A DNA stretch of 64,000 nucleotides, taken from positions 62,001 through 126,000 of the forward strand of contig NZ_BMGG01000002.1 in the NCBI RefSeq assembly GCF_014640075.1, read 5' to 3'. A program made the position numbers and the translations under genes. Under the pieces are notes generated by a model. The model was given only the letters and a program-made list of their open reading frames with translations. It did not search any database and had not been told where the DNA came from. The stretch's first letter is position 1; every line of letters begins with the position of its first letter. This document shows positions 15,680-25,384 of the stretch, one piece after another. Source of the DNA: Chelatococcus reniformis. Lineage in GTDB: Bacteria > Pseudomonadota > Alphaproteobacteria > Rhizobiales > Beijerinckiaceae.

Positions 15680-16885
15680 ATGGGTGCGGTTGCAGAACGG
15701 CAGTCGAATATTCGGTCCACCAGCTTCGCGCTGACGGAGGAGCAGCGCGAGGTGCTGGAACAGGTTTCGCGCTTCGGCGAGGCCGAACTGCTGCCGTTGC
15801 AGCAGCGCATGGACGACGAGGAGTGGTGGCCGCCCCATGTCATGCCGGCGCTCGCCGGAATGGGCCTGCTCGGGGTTACCGCGCCGGCCGCGTACGGCGG
15901 CCTCGACGGCGATTTCTTCACCTCGGGGCTGATCGCCCAGGCGCTCAGCCGGTGGAACCACGCCGTGGCGCTGAGCTATGTGGCGCACGAGAACCTCTGC
16001 CTCAACAACATCGTTCGCCACGCCAGCGACGAGCTGAAGCACCGCTACGTGCCGGGCATGTGCGACGGCTCGCGCATCGGCGCCCTCGGCCTCACCGAGC
16101 CGGGTGCCGGTTCCGACGCGCTGGGCTCGATGGCGACGACCGCGCGGCTCGACGGCGACCACTACGTGCTCAACGGCCGCAAGCTGTTCATCACCAACGG
16201 CCCGGTGGCCGATGTCGTGCTGGTCTATGCCAAGACCGACAAGGAGCGCGGCGCCAGGGGCATCTCCGCCTTCCTGGTCGAGACCAAGACGCCCGGCTTC
16301 GCCGTGGCCCAGAAGCTGGACAAGATGGGCTTCCGCGGGTCGACCACGGCCGAGCTCCTGTTCGACGACTGCCGCGTGCCGGCGGCCAACCTGGTCGGAC
16401 GCGAGAACGGCGGTGTCGCGGTGGTGATGAGCGGGCTCGATCTGGAGCGCGCCATCGTCGCCATGATCAACCTGGGCATGGCCGAGCGCGCCTTCGACCT
16501 CGCCCTCGACTACGCGCGCACGCGCCAGCAGTTCGGCAAGCCCATCGGCGAGTTTCAATTGGTGCAAGGCAAGCTTGCCGAGATGTACACCACGATCCGG
16601 GCGATGCGGGCGCTATGCTATCAGACCCTGGCAGAGGCCAACGACATGGCCGGGGATGCGGGCGGCCGCGGCGAGATCCACGCCCTCACCGCCGCCTCGA
16701 TCCTGTTTGCAGCCGAGGGCTGCACCCGGGTCGTCTCCGATGCCGTCCAGATCTTCGGCGGCGCCGGCTACATGCGCGAGACCGAGATCAACCGTCTCTA
16801 CCGGGCCAGCAAGCTCCTGGAGATCGGCGCCGGCACCACCGAGATCCGCAAGCTGATCATCGGCGGCGAGATGCTGAAGCGCTGA
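15680..16885 (+). CDS. acyl-CoA dehydrogenase, isovaleryl-CoA dehydrogenase-like
   Basis: FAD enzyme of 401 residues that should introduce an alpha-beta double bond into a short or branched acyl-CoA. Signatures: GLTEPGAGSDALGSMATTA (~130) and the C-terminal YARTRQQFGKPIGEFQLVQ (~290) and QIFGGAGYMRETEINRLYR (~355). The catalytic Glu appears at the isovaleryl-CoA dehydrogenase position (GLDLERAIVA), while the medium-chain position reads GAGTTEIR without the usual Glu, which favours an IVD-like specificity. ATG 15680 follows a GGGAGGAGG site; the 29-residue upstream extension is rejected. Monocistronic as far as visible. Confidence 0.93.
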   Translation: MGAVAERQSNIRSTSFALTEEQREVLEQVSRFGEAELLPLQQRMDDEEWWPPHVMPALAGMGLLGVTAPAAYGGLDGDFFTSGLIAQALSRWNHAVALSYVAHENLCLNNIVRHASDELKHRYVPGMCDGSRIGALGLTEPGAGSDALGSMATTARLDGDHYVLNGRKLFITNGPVADVVLVYAKTDKERGARGISAFLVETKTPGFAVAQKLDKMGFRGSTTAELLFDDCRVPAANLVGRENGGVAVVMSGLDLERAIVAMINLGMAERAFDLALDYARTRQQFGKPIGEFQLVQGKLAEMYTTIRAMRALCYQTLAEANDMAGDAGGRGEIHALTAASILFAAEGCTRVVSDAVQIFGGAGYMRETEINRLYRASKLLEIGAGTTEIRKLIIGGEMLKR

Positions 16886-16987
16886 GGCGCACCGCGCCTC
16901 GGGCGACGGTGGCTGCGCCGCGCCCGGCCTTGGGCATCGTCGCCACGCGCGATCGGCCGTCCAAGCCTCAACCCAGCGATGTCGTGT

Positions 16988-17026
16988 AAAAAAGCCTGCT
17001 CGCGCCGCCCTCCGGCGCGGCAGGCT
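16988..17026 (-). terminator. GC-rich hairpin flanked by an A/T run
   Basis: A stem AGCCTGC-T-CGCGCCG paired with CGGCGCG-GCAGGCT around a short CCCTC-type loop. The six As on its left make a U-run only for leftward transcription, yet both flanking genes run rightward. It may stop antisense transcription, or close the 16885 transcript without a U-tract. Confidence 0.5.
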
Positions 17027-17111
17027 CATTCTGCGTCCGCGCCCCAATTAGCAACATTCATCCCTTGCTGGGGATAGTGCGCCTTCATAAACTGCACGTC
17101 GTATCTATGAC

Positions 17112-17134
17112 TTAGGTTCCAATTCGGGACCTAA
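17112..17134. promoter_or_regulatory. inverted repeat upstream of the Ssu-like operon
   Basis: TTAGGTTCC, 5-bp spacer, GGGACCTAA: arms match at 8 of 9 positions. It ends 32 bp before the start at 17167, in an AT-rich pocket, and could be an operator or a 5' leader hairpin controlling the transporter/monooxygenase operon. Confidence 0.45.
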
Positions 17135-17166
17135 ATATACGTAAAATCGAGCAAGAGATTTTCGCT

Positions 17167-18183
17167 ATGCTTTCCAGGATGACCGCGGCTGCCGCCGGTT
17201 CGGCGGCGCTCGGGCTGCTGCTCGTTGCAGGCCTCGTGGATCGGGTGGACGCCGCCGGGCCGGACGAGGCGCCGCTGGCCGTGGTGCGGATCGCTGCGGT
17301 GTCCGGCTCGGTGATGCCGCAGGACTTCAGGGCCGGCATCCAGAAGGGCTTCTTCAAGAAGCACGGGCTCGACATCAAGATCACCGAACTCGCCACGGGC
17401 ACCAACAACATCACCGCGGCGGTGCAGGGCAGCGCCGACATCGCCTACGCCGATATCTTCGCCGGCCTCTCCTCCATCAAGAACGGCTTCGACATCGGTC
17501 TGGTCGCGCCCCACAACGGAGCCGGTCCCTACCAGTTCCTGCTCGTGCGCCAGGACAGCGAGCGCAGGGCGTTCAAAGACCTTCCGGGCGCCACGATCGC
17601 GCTCGGCGCGCCGCCCCAGTTCAAGGCCATCACCTCGGCCGTGCTGGCCTCGCAGGGCGTCGACCCCAAGACGGTGAAATTCACCATCGTGCCCGACCAG
17701 ACCACCTTCGGCGCGGTGCTGCAAAGCCGCCAGGCGGACGTCATCTCGACCTCGAGCGCCGTCAACGCCTATCAGTGGCTGAACCAGTACAAGCTCCATG
17801 CCATCGGCGATTCCGACAAGGCCAAGTTCGAGCTGACAAAGGACAGTCCGATCGCCGGGTGGTGGTCGACCAGCGCCTGGTTCGCCGCCAACAAGCCCGT
17901 CGCCATCCGCTTCCGCGACGCGTTGCGCGAGACGATTCGCTGGTACGCCACGCTGAGCGACGAGGAACGCGCCGCCTTCGTCAAGGAGCAGACGAAGATC
18001 GACCTGGTGGCGCTCGACAAGCAGACACCCGGCGTGCTCGCCGCCGCCACCGTCTACTTCGGCTTCGGCAAGCCGGTCGATCTGGCACGGCTGCGAGATT
18101 GGATCCGCACCGGCAACGAATACGCCAACGTGCCGACGGGCGTCGATCTCGACAAGCACATCTTCGAGACATCGCTGAACTGA
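17167..18183 (+). CDS. ABC transporter substrate-binding protein, SsuA/TauA/NMT1-like
   Basis: Periplasmic binding protein of 338 residues for a sulfonate/taurine/thiamine-precursor-like ligand. The N-terminus MLSRMTAAAAGSAALGLLLV is a signal peptide, with cleavage probably in VDAAGP. The mature part has the type II fold (DFRAGIQKGFFKKHGLDIKI, then GTNNITAAVQGSADIAYAD). It is first in an operon with a DszA/NtaA-type monooxygenase, an ATPase and a permease, forming a complete uptake-plus-oxidation module. Ribosome site is weak (AAGAGA). Confidence 0.9.
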   Translation: MLSRMTAAAAGSAALGLLLVAGLVDRVDAAGPDEAPLAVVRIAAVSGSVMPQDFRAGIQKGFFKKHGLDIKITELATGTNNITAAVQGSADIAYADIFAGLSSIKNGFDIGLVAPHNGAGPYQFLLVRQDSERRAFKDLPGATIALGAPPQFKAITSAVLASQGVDPKTVKFTIVPDQTTFGAVLQSRQADVISTSSAVNAYQWLNQYKLHAIGDSDKAKFELTKDSPIAGWWSTSAWFAANKPVAIRFRDALRETIRWYATLSDEERAAFVKEQTKIDLVALDKQTPGVLAAATVYFGFGKPVDLARLRDWIRTGNEYANVPTGVDLDKHIFETSLN

Positions 18184-18266
18184 AGCCCGGCAGAGCGAGG
18201 GCCGCGGCGCAGCGCCGGCCGCCGCGCGCCGCCGTCGCTCGCCAGGGCCGCATCGGGAACATTGTC

Positions 18267-19646
18267 ATGAGCAGCAGGACGCGCAGCCTCAAGATCGCCT
18301 ATTCGGCATGGCCGACCGGCCGTCACGCCAGCGCCTGGCGCCTGCCCGAGGCGTTCAACGGGGGCACCGTCGATCCGGTCTATCTCGCCGACACCGTCCG
18401 CACCGCCGAGCGCGGCCTGTTCGACTATTACTTCGCCGGCAACGCCATTTCGAGCACGGCCGACGCGCAGCGGAGCTGGCACAACGACGTCTTCAAGATC
18501 GAGGGCTTCACGCTGGCCTCGTACGCGGCGGCGATCACCCGCCACATCGGGCTGGTCGTCACCGTCAACAGCACTTATGCGGAGCCCTACGACACCGCCC
18601 GCGCGATCGTGTCCCTCGACCATCTGAGTGGCGGGCGCGCCGGCCTCAACATCGTCACCGGCGTCGAAGGCATCGATGCTCCGGCCCAGAACTATGGTCA
18701 GGCCAAGCACCTCGGCCGGGCCGACAAATACGGCCGGGCGGAGGAGTTCCTCGAGATCATCCAGAGCCTCTCGGACAGCTGGGAGTCGGACTATTTCGTC
18801 GACGACCGTGAGGCCGGCGTCTTCATCGACGCGACGAAGGGACATCCGATCGGCTTCGAGGGCCAGCACTACACGGTCAAGGGTGCCCTCAACGTGCCGC
18901 GCCCGCCGCAGGGCCAGGTGCCGATCGTTCACGCCGGCAGCTCGGAGCAGTCCTTCGCCTACGGCGCCAGGCACGCCGATATCCGCTTCAGTCCCTTCGT
19001 GTCGACCGACTGGAACCGCGACTATTACAAGCGGGTCAAGGGCCTGCTGCCGCAGTACGGCCGTGATCCGGACGACCAGTTCATCATCCCGGGCATCACC
19101 TTCTATGTCGCCGGCACCGCGGCGGAGGCGCATGCCAAGTTCCGCGAGGTGCAGAACCTCGTCGTCACCCAATACGCACCGGCGCAGGTCGGCGACCTCG
19201 TCGGCGTCGACGTGCGCTCGATCCCGCCCAGGGAGAAGATCGTCAGCGTCTTCGACGAGGCGGTCTTCACCAGGCATCCGTGGCTGGGGACCGCGCTCGC
19301 CGCCTTCGGCGACGAGACCGTGACGCTCCAGGATCTGTTTCACTACATCTCCAACAAGGGCCACCTCAACCAGCCGCCCGTCGTCGGCAGCGGCAAGCAG
19401 GTGGCCCGCTGGATCGCCGACAATTTCGAGGCCCGGGCATTCGACGGCGTGAAGCTGTTTCCGCCCTATGCGCGCACGCCGCTCGATGCGTTCGTCGATC
19501 TCGTCGTGCCCGAGCTGCAGCGCCTGGGCGTCTACAAGACGGCGTACGAGGCCTCGACCCTGCGCGGTCATCTCGGCCTGCCCATCCCGGCAAACCGGTA
19601 TGCGGCGCGGCGCGAGACGCCGGCGCGCGTCAAGATTCCGGCCTGA
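18267..19646 (+). CDS. flavin-dependent monooxygenase, NtaA/SnaA/DszA (LLM) family
   Basis: Cytoplasmic luciferase-like monooxygenase of 459 residues, the length of two-component FMNH2-dependent enzymes such as DszA (sulfone cleavage), NtaA (nitrilotriacetate) and SnaA. Family features are [20 protein letters not shown] at the start (with extended N-terminal loop), [17 protein letters not shown] (~115), the [17 protein letters not shown] block (~155) and [18 protein letters not shown] (~225). ATG 18267 is the first codon of the family-like region. It needs an FMN reductase, none of which I see nearby. Location inside a sulfonate-type transporter operon supports C-S bond oxidation. Confidence 0.92.
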   Translation: MSSRTRSLKIAYSAWPTGRHASAWRLPEAFNGGTVDPVYLADTVRTAERGLFDYYFAGNAISSTADAQRSWHNDVFKIEGFTLASYAAAITRHIGLVVTVNSTYAEPYDTARAIVSLDHLSGGRAGLNIVTGVEGIDAPAQNYGQAKHLGRADKYGRAEEFLEIIQSLSDSWESDYFVDDREAGVFIDATKGHPIGFEGQHYTVKGALNVPRPPQGQVPIVHAGSSEQSFAYGARHADIRFSPFVSTDWNRDYYKRVKGLLPQYGRDPDDQFIIPGITFYVAGTAAEAHAKFREVQNLVVTQYAPAQVGDLVGVDVRSIPPREKIVSVFDEAVFTRHPWLGTALAAFGDETVTLQDLFHYISNKGHLNQPPVVGSGKQVARWIADNFEARAFDGVKLFPPYARTPLDAFVDLVVPELQRLGVYKTAYEASTLRGHLGLPIPANRYAARRETPARVKIPA

Positions 19647-19663
19647 CCGGCCGCGGTGCGCTC

Positions 19664-20482
19664 ATGACCACGGTTCGCGCCACACGCGTCGGCAAGCGCT
19701 ATCTGTCCGCCAGCCGGGAAACCGTGACGGGCCTTTCGCCGGTCGACCTCGCCGTCGAGGATGGCGCGTTCGTCTCGATCGTCGGCCGCTCCGGCTGCGG
19801 CAAGTCCACGCTGCTGCGCCTCATCGCCGGCTTGGAGCAGCCCTCGCTCGGCGCCGTGGAGGTGGACGGAGTGCGTGTGACGCGGCCGCCCGACAGCGTG
19901 CGCTACGTTTTTCAGGACTACGGCCAGTCGTTGCTGCCCTGGAAGACCGTCGGCGACAACATCCGGTTCGGCCTTCGTCACGCCTATGCCCTGACCGAGC
20001 GCGAAGCGCGCCGGCGCGACTGGGATGCCCTGATCGAGACGAAGCTGCGCGAGGTCGGGCTCTCCGGCGTCGCCGAGCGCTATCCGTCGGAGTTGTCCGG
20101 CGGCATGCAGCAGCGGGTGGCTATTGCCCGCGTGCTGGCAGCCAGGCCGAAGATCCTGCTGCTCGACGAGCCCTTTTCCGCAGTGGACGCGCTCAGCCGG
20201 GCCATGCTGCAGGACCTCGTCCTGGAGATCTGGCGCAGCCACGGGCTGACCGTGCTGTTCGTCACCCACGATATCGACGAGGCGATCTACCTCTCGGATC
20301 GGGTGATTGTGCTCGGGCCGCACGGCCGGGGCATCGACGCGGACGCGGCCGTGCGGCTCGAGCGCCCCCGCCATCAGGTCTCCACGCGATCGAACCGCGA
20401 ATACCTCAGGCTGCGGGGCGAGATCTTCGATCTCGTCATGGGCGCGCAAGATGCCTCGCGCGGGGTGAGGGCCCTGCAATGA
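19664..20482 (+). CDS. ABC transporter ATP-binding protein, SsuB/TauB-like
   Basis: ATPase of 272 residues with Walker [13 protein letters not shown] (~40), Q-loop [15 protein letters not shown] (~85), signature [16 protein letters not shown] (~145), Walker [13 protein letters not shown] (~165) and switch His in [15 protein letters not shown] (~200), all canonical for nitrate/sulfonate/taurine importers. ATG 19664 gives the family length. Its stop overlaps the permease start (ATGA), so the two are made together. Confidence 0.95.
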   Translation: MTTVRATRVGKRYLSASRETVTGLSPVDLAVEDGAFVSIVGRSGCGKSTLLRLIAGLEQPSLGAVEVDGVRVTRPPDSVRYVFQDYGQSLLPWKTVGDNIRFGLRHAYALTEREARRRDWDALIETKLREVGLSGVAERYPSELSGGMQQRVAIARVLAARPKILLLDEPFSAVDALSRAMLQDLVLEIWRSHGLTVLFVTHDIDEAIYLSDRVIVLGPHGRGIDADAAVRLERPRHQVSTRSNREYLRLRGEIFDLVMGAQDASRGVRALQ

Positions 20483-21330
20483 CGGCGCACTACCTGGAGG
20501 CCGCGAGGGGGCGCGAGAGCCCCGATGTCGCCCCATCCGCACCACTTAAGGTGAAGGCGTTCGGACGCGCTTTCGTCCGCAGCCGGGCGCTGGGTTGGAG
20601 CGCCGTGCTGGCCCTCCTGGTCGTCTGGCAGGTGGTCGCCACCGTGCGCACCATGCCCGAGTTGCCGCCGCTCGACGCCATCGCCGTGGAGTGGCTGGAT
20701 CAGGTGGAGAACGGCGAGCTGTTGTCGGCGCTGCTCGAAACCCTGCGCATCACCGCCATCGGCTTCGTCATCGCGACGCTGGTCGGGGTTGCGCTGGGCT
20801 TCCTGATGGGCCGCGTGCGGGTGGTCTGGGCGCTGGCCGAGCCGGTCGTCGAACTGGCGAGGCAGATCCCGGTCTCCGCGCTGCTGCCGCTGCTGATCCT
20901 CTACCTCGGCATCGAGGACCGGCTCCGGGTGACCGTCGTGGTCATCGTGGCCACGTTTCCCATCCTGCTCAACGCCTTCGCGGGAGCCCGCAGCCTCTCG
21001 CGCACCATGCGGCTGACGGCGCAGACCTTCCGCCTGACGTGGTGGCAGACACAGGTGGAGATCGGCATCCCCGCCGCGCTGCCGTTCATCCTGGTCGGCA
21101 TGCGGCAAGCCCTCGGCATGACGCTCGTCATGGCCGTCGTCACCGGAATGCTCGCCGGCAACAGCGGTGTCGGCTACTTCATCCTGCAGGCCCAGCAGGT
21201 GCTCAACGTGCGGGCGCTGTTCGCGGGCATCTTCACCATCGCCATCGTCGGCTATGCGCTCAATGCGCTGTTCCTGCTCCTCGACCGCCGGCTGACCCGA
21301 TGGCGGACCCTCGGCGCGGCTGACGATTGA
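20479..21330 (+). CDS. ABC transporter permease, SsuC/TauC-like
   Basis: Inner-membrane permease of 283 residues with about six helices. A cytoplasmic head (~1-38) precedes helix 1 ([17 protein letters not shown]). The EAA-type loop follows near 170-190 ([20 protein letters not shown]), then [20 protein letters not shown], diagnostic for this permease group. Start by ATGA overlap with the ATPase gene. Completes the transporter of the binding protein at 17167. Confidence 0.95.
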   Translation: MTAHYLEAARGRESPDVAPSAPLKVKAFGRAFVRSRALGWSAVLALLVVWQVVATVRTMPELPPLDAIAVEWLDQVENGELLSALLETLRITAIGFVIATLVGVALGFLMGRVRVVWALAEPVVELARQIPVSALLPLLILYLGIEDRLRVTVVVIVATFPILLNAFAGARSLSRTMRLTAQTFRLTWWQTQVEIGIPAALPFILVGMRQALGMTLVMAVVTGMLAGNSGVGYFILQAQQVLNVRALFAGIFTIAIVGYALNALFLLLDRRLTRWRTLGAADD

Positions 21331-21369
21331 TCGCGCCGGCTTTCCCGCAGACGTCTCGACGAGGCCGGC

Positions 21370-21765
21370 ATGACCGCGCGTGACCCCAGCCCCTTCATCG
21401 GCGCCGACGAACTGGCGGTGGAACTCGCCGGCGGCCGGCCGTCCCGTCGTTCGTGGCCCAGGGGACGCTCGTCGATACACGACCGCCAGCGGCCTATGGC
21501 ACCGGCCACATCCCGGGCGCCAAGACTGTCCCCATCGGCGGGTTGGTGGATGGGGACGGTCTGCTGCTGCCGGCGGCCGAGCTCAGGCAGCGCCTCGCGG
21601 ACAGCCGCGTGGCGCTCGACGGGCCGATCGCCGCCTACTGCGGCGGGGGGCGTGGCGTCGGCCTACTTCACCCTGGTCCTCGCCACGCTCGGCATCGGCG
21701 TGACCCTCTACCCGGGCTCGTGGTCGGACTGGATCACCGATCCGCAGCGGCCGATCTCGACCTGA
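21370..21765 (+). pseudogene. rhodanese-like sulfurtransferase with two frameshifts
   Basis: Coding signal switches frame twice. The start (MTARDPSPFIGADELAVELA) is in frame 1; the middle (GTLVDTRPPAAYGTGHIPGA ... GPIAAYCGGG) is in frame 3; the end (VASAYFTLVLATLGIGVTLY, then PGSWSDWITDPQRPIST) is back in frame 1. The first shift lies near 21432-21450, the second in the G-run around 21645-21652, directly after the catalytic Cys (YCGGG). Together the pieces give a normal thiosulfate sulfurtransferase C-terminal domain. The shifts compensate each other, so this is a pseudogene, a recoded gene or two base-call errors. It sits 39 bp after the permease, fitting a sulfur role. Confidence 0.8.
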
Positions 21766-21788
21766 TCCATCACGACGCGGGGCTGATC

Positions 21789-22592
21789 ATGACGATTCAA
21801 GACATCTTCTCGGTGCGCGGCAAGCGCGCCATCGTGACCGGCGGGGCGAGCGGCATCGGTCTCGCGATCGCGGAAGGGCTGGCGGAAAACGGCGCCCACG
21901 TCGCCATCATCGATCGCGACGAGGCGAGCCTGGCGGAGCAGAACCGGGCGTTGCGGGAACGCGGCCTGACCATCCAAGCCCTGAAGGCGGACGTCGCCGA
22001 TGCGGACGCCATCGGCGAAGCGGTCGCCGGTGCCGTGCAGAAGCAAGGGGGCTTGGATATCATCTTCGCCAATGCCGGCGTCACCGGCGGCTACGGGCCA
22101 ATCTCGGGGCAGGGCGGCAGGGGGCGGCTGGAGAGCCTGGATCTCGGCCTCTGGCAGCGGACCCTCGATATCAACCTGACCGGTGTCGTCCACACGCTCC
22201 GGGCCGCCGTGCCGGCGCTCAAGGCCGCGAAGGCGGGCAAGATCATCGTGACGGCGTCGATCGCGGGCCTGCGCGCCAACGCGGCGATCGGCTATCCCTA
22301 CACGGCCTCGAAGACCGCCCTGGTCGGCCTCATCAAGGAACTGGCGCTCGAACTCGCCGAGTTCAACATCCAGGTGAACGGGCTGGCGCCGGGCCCGTTC
22401 AAGACCAACATCAATGACCGCCGCTTCCACGATCCGGTCGACGCCGCGATCGAAACAGCGACCGTGCCGCAACGCCGGCTGGGGGAGCCGGCGGAAATCA
22501 AGGGTCTCGCCATCCTGCTCGCCTCCGGCGCGTCGAGCTTCATCACCGGAACGGTGATCCCGATCGATGGCGGCAAGACCGCCGGAAGTTGA
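21789..22592 (+). CDS. SDR-family oxidoreductase
   Basis: Classical short-chain dehydrogenase/reductase, 267 residues, NAD(P)-dependent. Cofactor motif TGGASGIG (~18), NAGVTGG (~95), catalytic Ser in VTASIAG (~157), and active-site YTASK (~172) followed by PGP(F)KTNI. The Asp in AIIDRDEA after beta-2 suggests NAD rather than NADP preference. It follows the broken rhodanese gene by 23 bp, so it may be the last gene of the Ssu-like operon. A longer reading in the same frame from 21453 is the rhodanese middle segment. Substrate unknown. Confidence 0.93.
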   Translation: MTIQDIFSVRGKRAIVTGGASGIGLAIAEGLAENGAHVAIIDRDEASLAEQNRALRERGLTIQALKADVADADAIGEAVAGAVQKQGGLDIIFANAGVTGGYGPISGQGGRGRLESLDLGLWQRTLDINLTGVVHTLRAAVPALKAAKAGKIIVTASIAGLRANAAIGYPYTASKTALVGLIKELALELAEFNIQVNGLAPGPFKTNINDRRFHDPVDAAIETATVPQRRLGEPAEIKGLAILLASGASSFITGTVIPIDGGKTAGS

Positions 22593-22825
22593 ATGCCGGC
22601 GCTGACTGAATTGGCACCCCTATTGAGAGCAGCAGGGCGAGCATAAATGCTGCAACGCAGAGATCGGCAACCCTCATGTTGCAGCGCGGTGCCGATGCCA
22701 ATGATAGAAAGATCCTCTCAATTCCTCTGCAATTTGGTATGTTTTTCCGAACAGCGCGCATGACAGCGCCTGCGCTCGCGCGTTAGCATGTATCGGCACT
22801 TGGGCGCATCGGGGCGAGCATTGCC
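22593..22825. other. intergenic region with inverted repeats
   Basis: No convincing gene. GCTGCAAC (22649-22656) pairs perfectly with GTTGCAGC (22678-22685) and the flanking CGGCA/TGCCG also pair, so a hairpin downstream of the SDR gene is possible. AT content rises towards the right end. Confidence 0.5.
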
Positions 22826-23167
22826 ATGATAGATCTCTCCGAGCAGAAAGCGTTCGATTCCTGTCGGGTCAACGTCTTCTATAAATTCGTTGCTGAATAT
22901 CGCTTCTTCATGAAGTGGCAACAGGACGTGCAGCAGGTCAGAATTCGAATCGAAGAGGATCCGTCCGGCCAGTTCGTCTTCTCCCAAAGCCACTACATCC
23001 AGACACCCCTGCATCGCACCCCGGTCGTCGTGCCCCGCGCGCACGACGCCTCGGCCGAGGGGGCCCTGCAGCGTGCGACCGAGACGATCGTGCCTTATTT
23101 CGAGGAGGCGGTGGCCAGAGGCTTTGCGCCCTCGCGCGGCTGGTTTGTGCTCAACGAAGCCTACTGA
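22826..23167 (+). CDS. hypothetical protein (113 aa)
   Basis: I do not recognise this protein. It has no signal peptide or membrane helix, is rich in Phe/Gln/Arg in the first half (FYKFVAEYRFFMKWQQDVQQ) and ends RGWFVLNEAY. The base composition is less GC-biased than its neighbours and the ribosome site is weak (GGGG 12-15 nt upstream), which may mean recent acquisition. An overlapping leftward frame (22718-23044) is the alternative. It is isolated by about 200 bp on both sides. Confidence 0.5.
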   Translation: MIDLSEQKAFDSCRVNVFYKFVAEYRFFMKWQQDVQQVRIRIEEDPSGQFVFSQSHYIQTPLHRTPVVVPRAHDASAEGALQRATETIVPYFEEAVARGFAPSRGWFVLNEAY

Positions 23168-23370
23168 CGGCGGCGCGCCCGGAGCGGGACAACCGAGCTG
23201 GGTCCCGGATGCGGAAGGGCTGTTGCGTGGCGATAAATTCCACGCCTATGCGTTGTGATGGCATAATAATCTAGTAATTATATCGTAATAGACAATCGAT
23301 GTCATTGACGAATACTGAGTCGATTGGAGATGATCGTCCGAGATTTAACAGACCGGTCGAGGAGGGTGGC

Positions 23371-23949
23371 ATGTCGGACGCGTCGGATCTCAATGCCTAT
23401 CTGGTGCAGAAGCGCGCCGCGCTCGGCGAACGGGCGACGCGGATAGCCGACGGCACGCTGGCGACCGTGCCGCTTGCCGCAACCGTGCGCGTGGAGGGCC
23501 GCTCAGGCGTCCGGCGCATTCGGGTGCGCGATTTTCAGGTCATCACCGACAGCCCGCCCGACTTCGCCGGCTACGACCTGGGTCCGAGCTCGCCCGAGCT
23601 TCAGCTCGGCATTCTCGGCAGCTGCCTGACCCATAGTTTCCTGATCCAGGCGGCTCTCCTGCACGTGCCCATCGAGGCGATCGAGGTGGAGGTCTCCGGG
23701 CAGATCGATGCCAGGGGCGCGCACGCCGACCACCCCGACGTCCCGGTCCATCCGCACGAGATCTCTTACGTCGTCCACATCACCTCGCCGGTCTCGAGGG
23801 AGGAGATCGCAGCGCTCGAAGACAGGGTCGAGCGCAGCTGCCCGATTCTCAACCTGCTGCGCAAACCGCAGAGCATCGCCGGATCCGTCGCCCATCATGT
23901 GCCCGGCGCCGAAGGTCACACTCCCCGGGCCGCGTCTCGCGCAGCCTGA
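23371..23949 (+). CDS. OsmC-family protein
   Basis: OsmC/Ohr-fold protein of 192 residues, a thiol-dependent peroxidase family or a C-S-metabolism relative. The first catalytic Cys is visible in LGILGSCLTHSFLIQA (~80); the second is in RSCPILNLLRKP (~155). These form the reactive pair of the family. GAGGAGG precedes ATG 23371; the in-frame ATG at 23299 is in an AT-rich promoter-like stretch. It lies 38 bp before the sulfhydrylase gene, consistent with handling organosulfur or persulfide intermediates (inference). Confidence 0.88.
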   Translation: MSDASDLNAYLVQKRAALGERATRIADGTLATVPLAATVRVEGRSGVRRIRVRDFQVITDSPPDFAGYDLGPSSPELQLGILGSCLTHSFLIQAALLHVPIEAIEVEVSGQIDARGAHADHPDVPVHPHEISYVVHITSPVSREEIAALEDRVERSCPILNLLRKPQSIAGSVAHHVPGAEGHTPRAASRAA

Positions 23950-23987
23950 CGCAGCCGCCCGATATTCCCGAACTTGCAGGACACGCC

Positions 23988-25307
23988 ATGACCACCGCAC
24001 CGCCCTCCCAACGCCCCGAGACCATTGTCCTCCACGCCGGGTGGCGCGCCGACACGGCGACCGGTGCGGTCGCCGTGCCCGTCTATCAGACGACCTCCTA
24101 CCAGTTCCGCGATACCGAGCATGCGGCCAATCTGTTCGGCCTCAAGGAGCTCGGCAACATCTACACGCGCGTCACCAACCCGACGACGGCGGTGCTGGAG
24201 GAGCGGCTCGCTGCGCTGGAGGGTGGGGCCGCGGCGCTCGCCGTCGCCTCAGGCCAGGCGGCCTCGGCGTTCGCCGTCTTCGCCCTGGCGCGGGCCGGGG
24301 ACAACATCGTCAGCGCGACGGACCTCTATGGCGGCACCTGGGCGCTGTTTGCCAACACGCTGAGCGAGCACGGCGTCGAGGTGCGCTTCGTCGACCCGAC
24401 CGACCCGGAGAACTTTGCCCGGGCGACAGACGCGCGCACGCGCGCCTACTATGCCGAGACATTGCCGAACCCCAAGCTCGCGGTCTTCCCCATCGCAGAG
24501 GTCGCCGAGATCGGCCGGCCGCTGGGCATTCCGCTGATCGTCGACAACACCGCGGCGCCCATCCTGGCGCGCCCGCTGGATCACGGCGCTGCCGTGGTCG
24601 TCTACTCCACCACCAAATACATCGGCGGGCACGGTACCTCGATCGGCGGCGTCATCATCGACGGCGGCAATTTCGACTGGGAGGCTTTTCCTGAGCGGCA
24701 GCCCACACTCAACACGCCTGATCCCAGCTATCATGGCGCGGTGTGGGTCCAGGAGGCCAAGGCGCTGGGGCCGATCGCCTTCCTGCTGCGGGCACGCCTG
24801 CGCCTCCAGCGCGACTTCGGCGCCGCTCTGTCGCCCTTCAACGCCTTCCAGATCCTCCAGGGGCTCGAGACGCTGCCGCTCCGTATCGAGCGCCATGCGG
24901 AGAATGCGAGGGCCGTGGCCGAGTTCCTGAGCGCGCGCCCCGAGGTCAGCCGAGTGATCTATCCGGGCCTGCAGACGGGCGCGGCGCGATCCCGCGCCGA
25001 CGCCTACCTCAAGGGCGGCTACGGCGGCCTGGTCGGCTTCGAGCTGGCCGCGGGCCATGCCGCCGGGCGGCGCTTCATCGACAGCCTCGAGCTGCTCTAC
25101 CACGTCGCCAACATCGGCGATGCCCGCAGCCTCGCCATCCATCCGGCCAGCACCACCCATTCCCAACTGTCGGTCGAGGATCAGCTCTCGACCGGCGTGT
25201 CGGCGGGCTATGTCCGTCTGTCGGTCGGCATCGAACACATCACCGATATCCTGGCCGATATCGAGCGCGGCCTCGATGCCGCCGGCCGGCTGGCCGAAGC
25301 GGCGTGA
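23988..25307 (+). CDS. metY: O-acetylhomoserine sulfhydrylase / PLP-dependent Cys-Met metabolism enzyme
   Basis: PLP enzyme of 439 residues. Size and motifs match O-acetylhomoserine aminocarboxypropyltransferase: VPVYQTTSYQFRD near 27, YTRVTNPTTAVLEERLAALE near 60, the PLP-lysine loop VVYSTTKYIGGHGTSIGG near 205-220 and HPASTTHSQLS near 385. It combines sulfide or methanethiol with O-acetylhomoserine to make homocysteine or methionine, the assimilation step for sulfur released by the monooxygenases in this region. It probably shares a transcript with OsmC upstream. Confidence 0.9.
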   Translation: MTTAPPSQRPETIVLHAGWRADTATGAVAVPVYQTTSYQFRDTEHAANLFGLKELGNIYTRVTNPTTAVLEERLAALEGGAAALAVASGQAASAFAVFALARAGDNIVSATDLYGGTWALFANTLSEHGVEVRFVDPTDPENFARATDARTRAYYAETLPNPKLAVFPIAEVAEIGRPLGIPLIVDNTAAPILARPLDHGAAVVVYSTTKYIGGHGTSIGGVIIDGGNFDWEAFPERQPTLNTPDPSYHGAVWVQEAKALGPIAFLLRARLRLQRDFGAALSPFNAFQILQGLETLPLRIERHAENARAVAEFLSARPEVSRVIYPGLQTGAARSRADAYLKGGYGGLVGFELAAGHAAGRRFIDSLELLYHVANIGDARSLAIHPASTTHSQLSVEDQLSTGVSAGYVRLSVGIEHITDILADIERGLDAAGRLAEAA

Positions 25308-25331
25308 CGGGGCGCGGCGGGCGCACCGATC

Positions 25332-25359
25332 CGAGGCCGGCGCCACGGCGCCGGCCTCG
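25332..25359. terminator. 13-bp perfect inverted repeat after metY
   Basis: CGAGGCCGGCGCC and GGCGCCGGCCTCG are separated by AC only, 24 bp after the metY stop. It should form a strong hairpin but has no U-tract, so it may cause partial termination or protect the transcript end before the next gene. Confidence 0.5.
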
Positions 25360-25384
25360 AAGTTGAGAACGAGGACAAGCATCC

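Noticed and set aside
22718-23044. Leftward 108-codon frame overlapping the hypothetical gene
   Set aside because: No recognisable family and no better ribosome site; the rightward reading was kept at low confidence.
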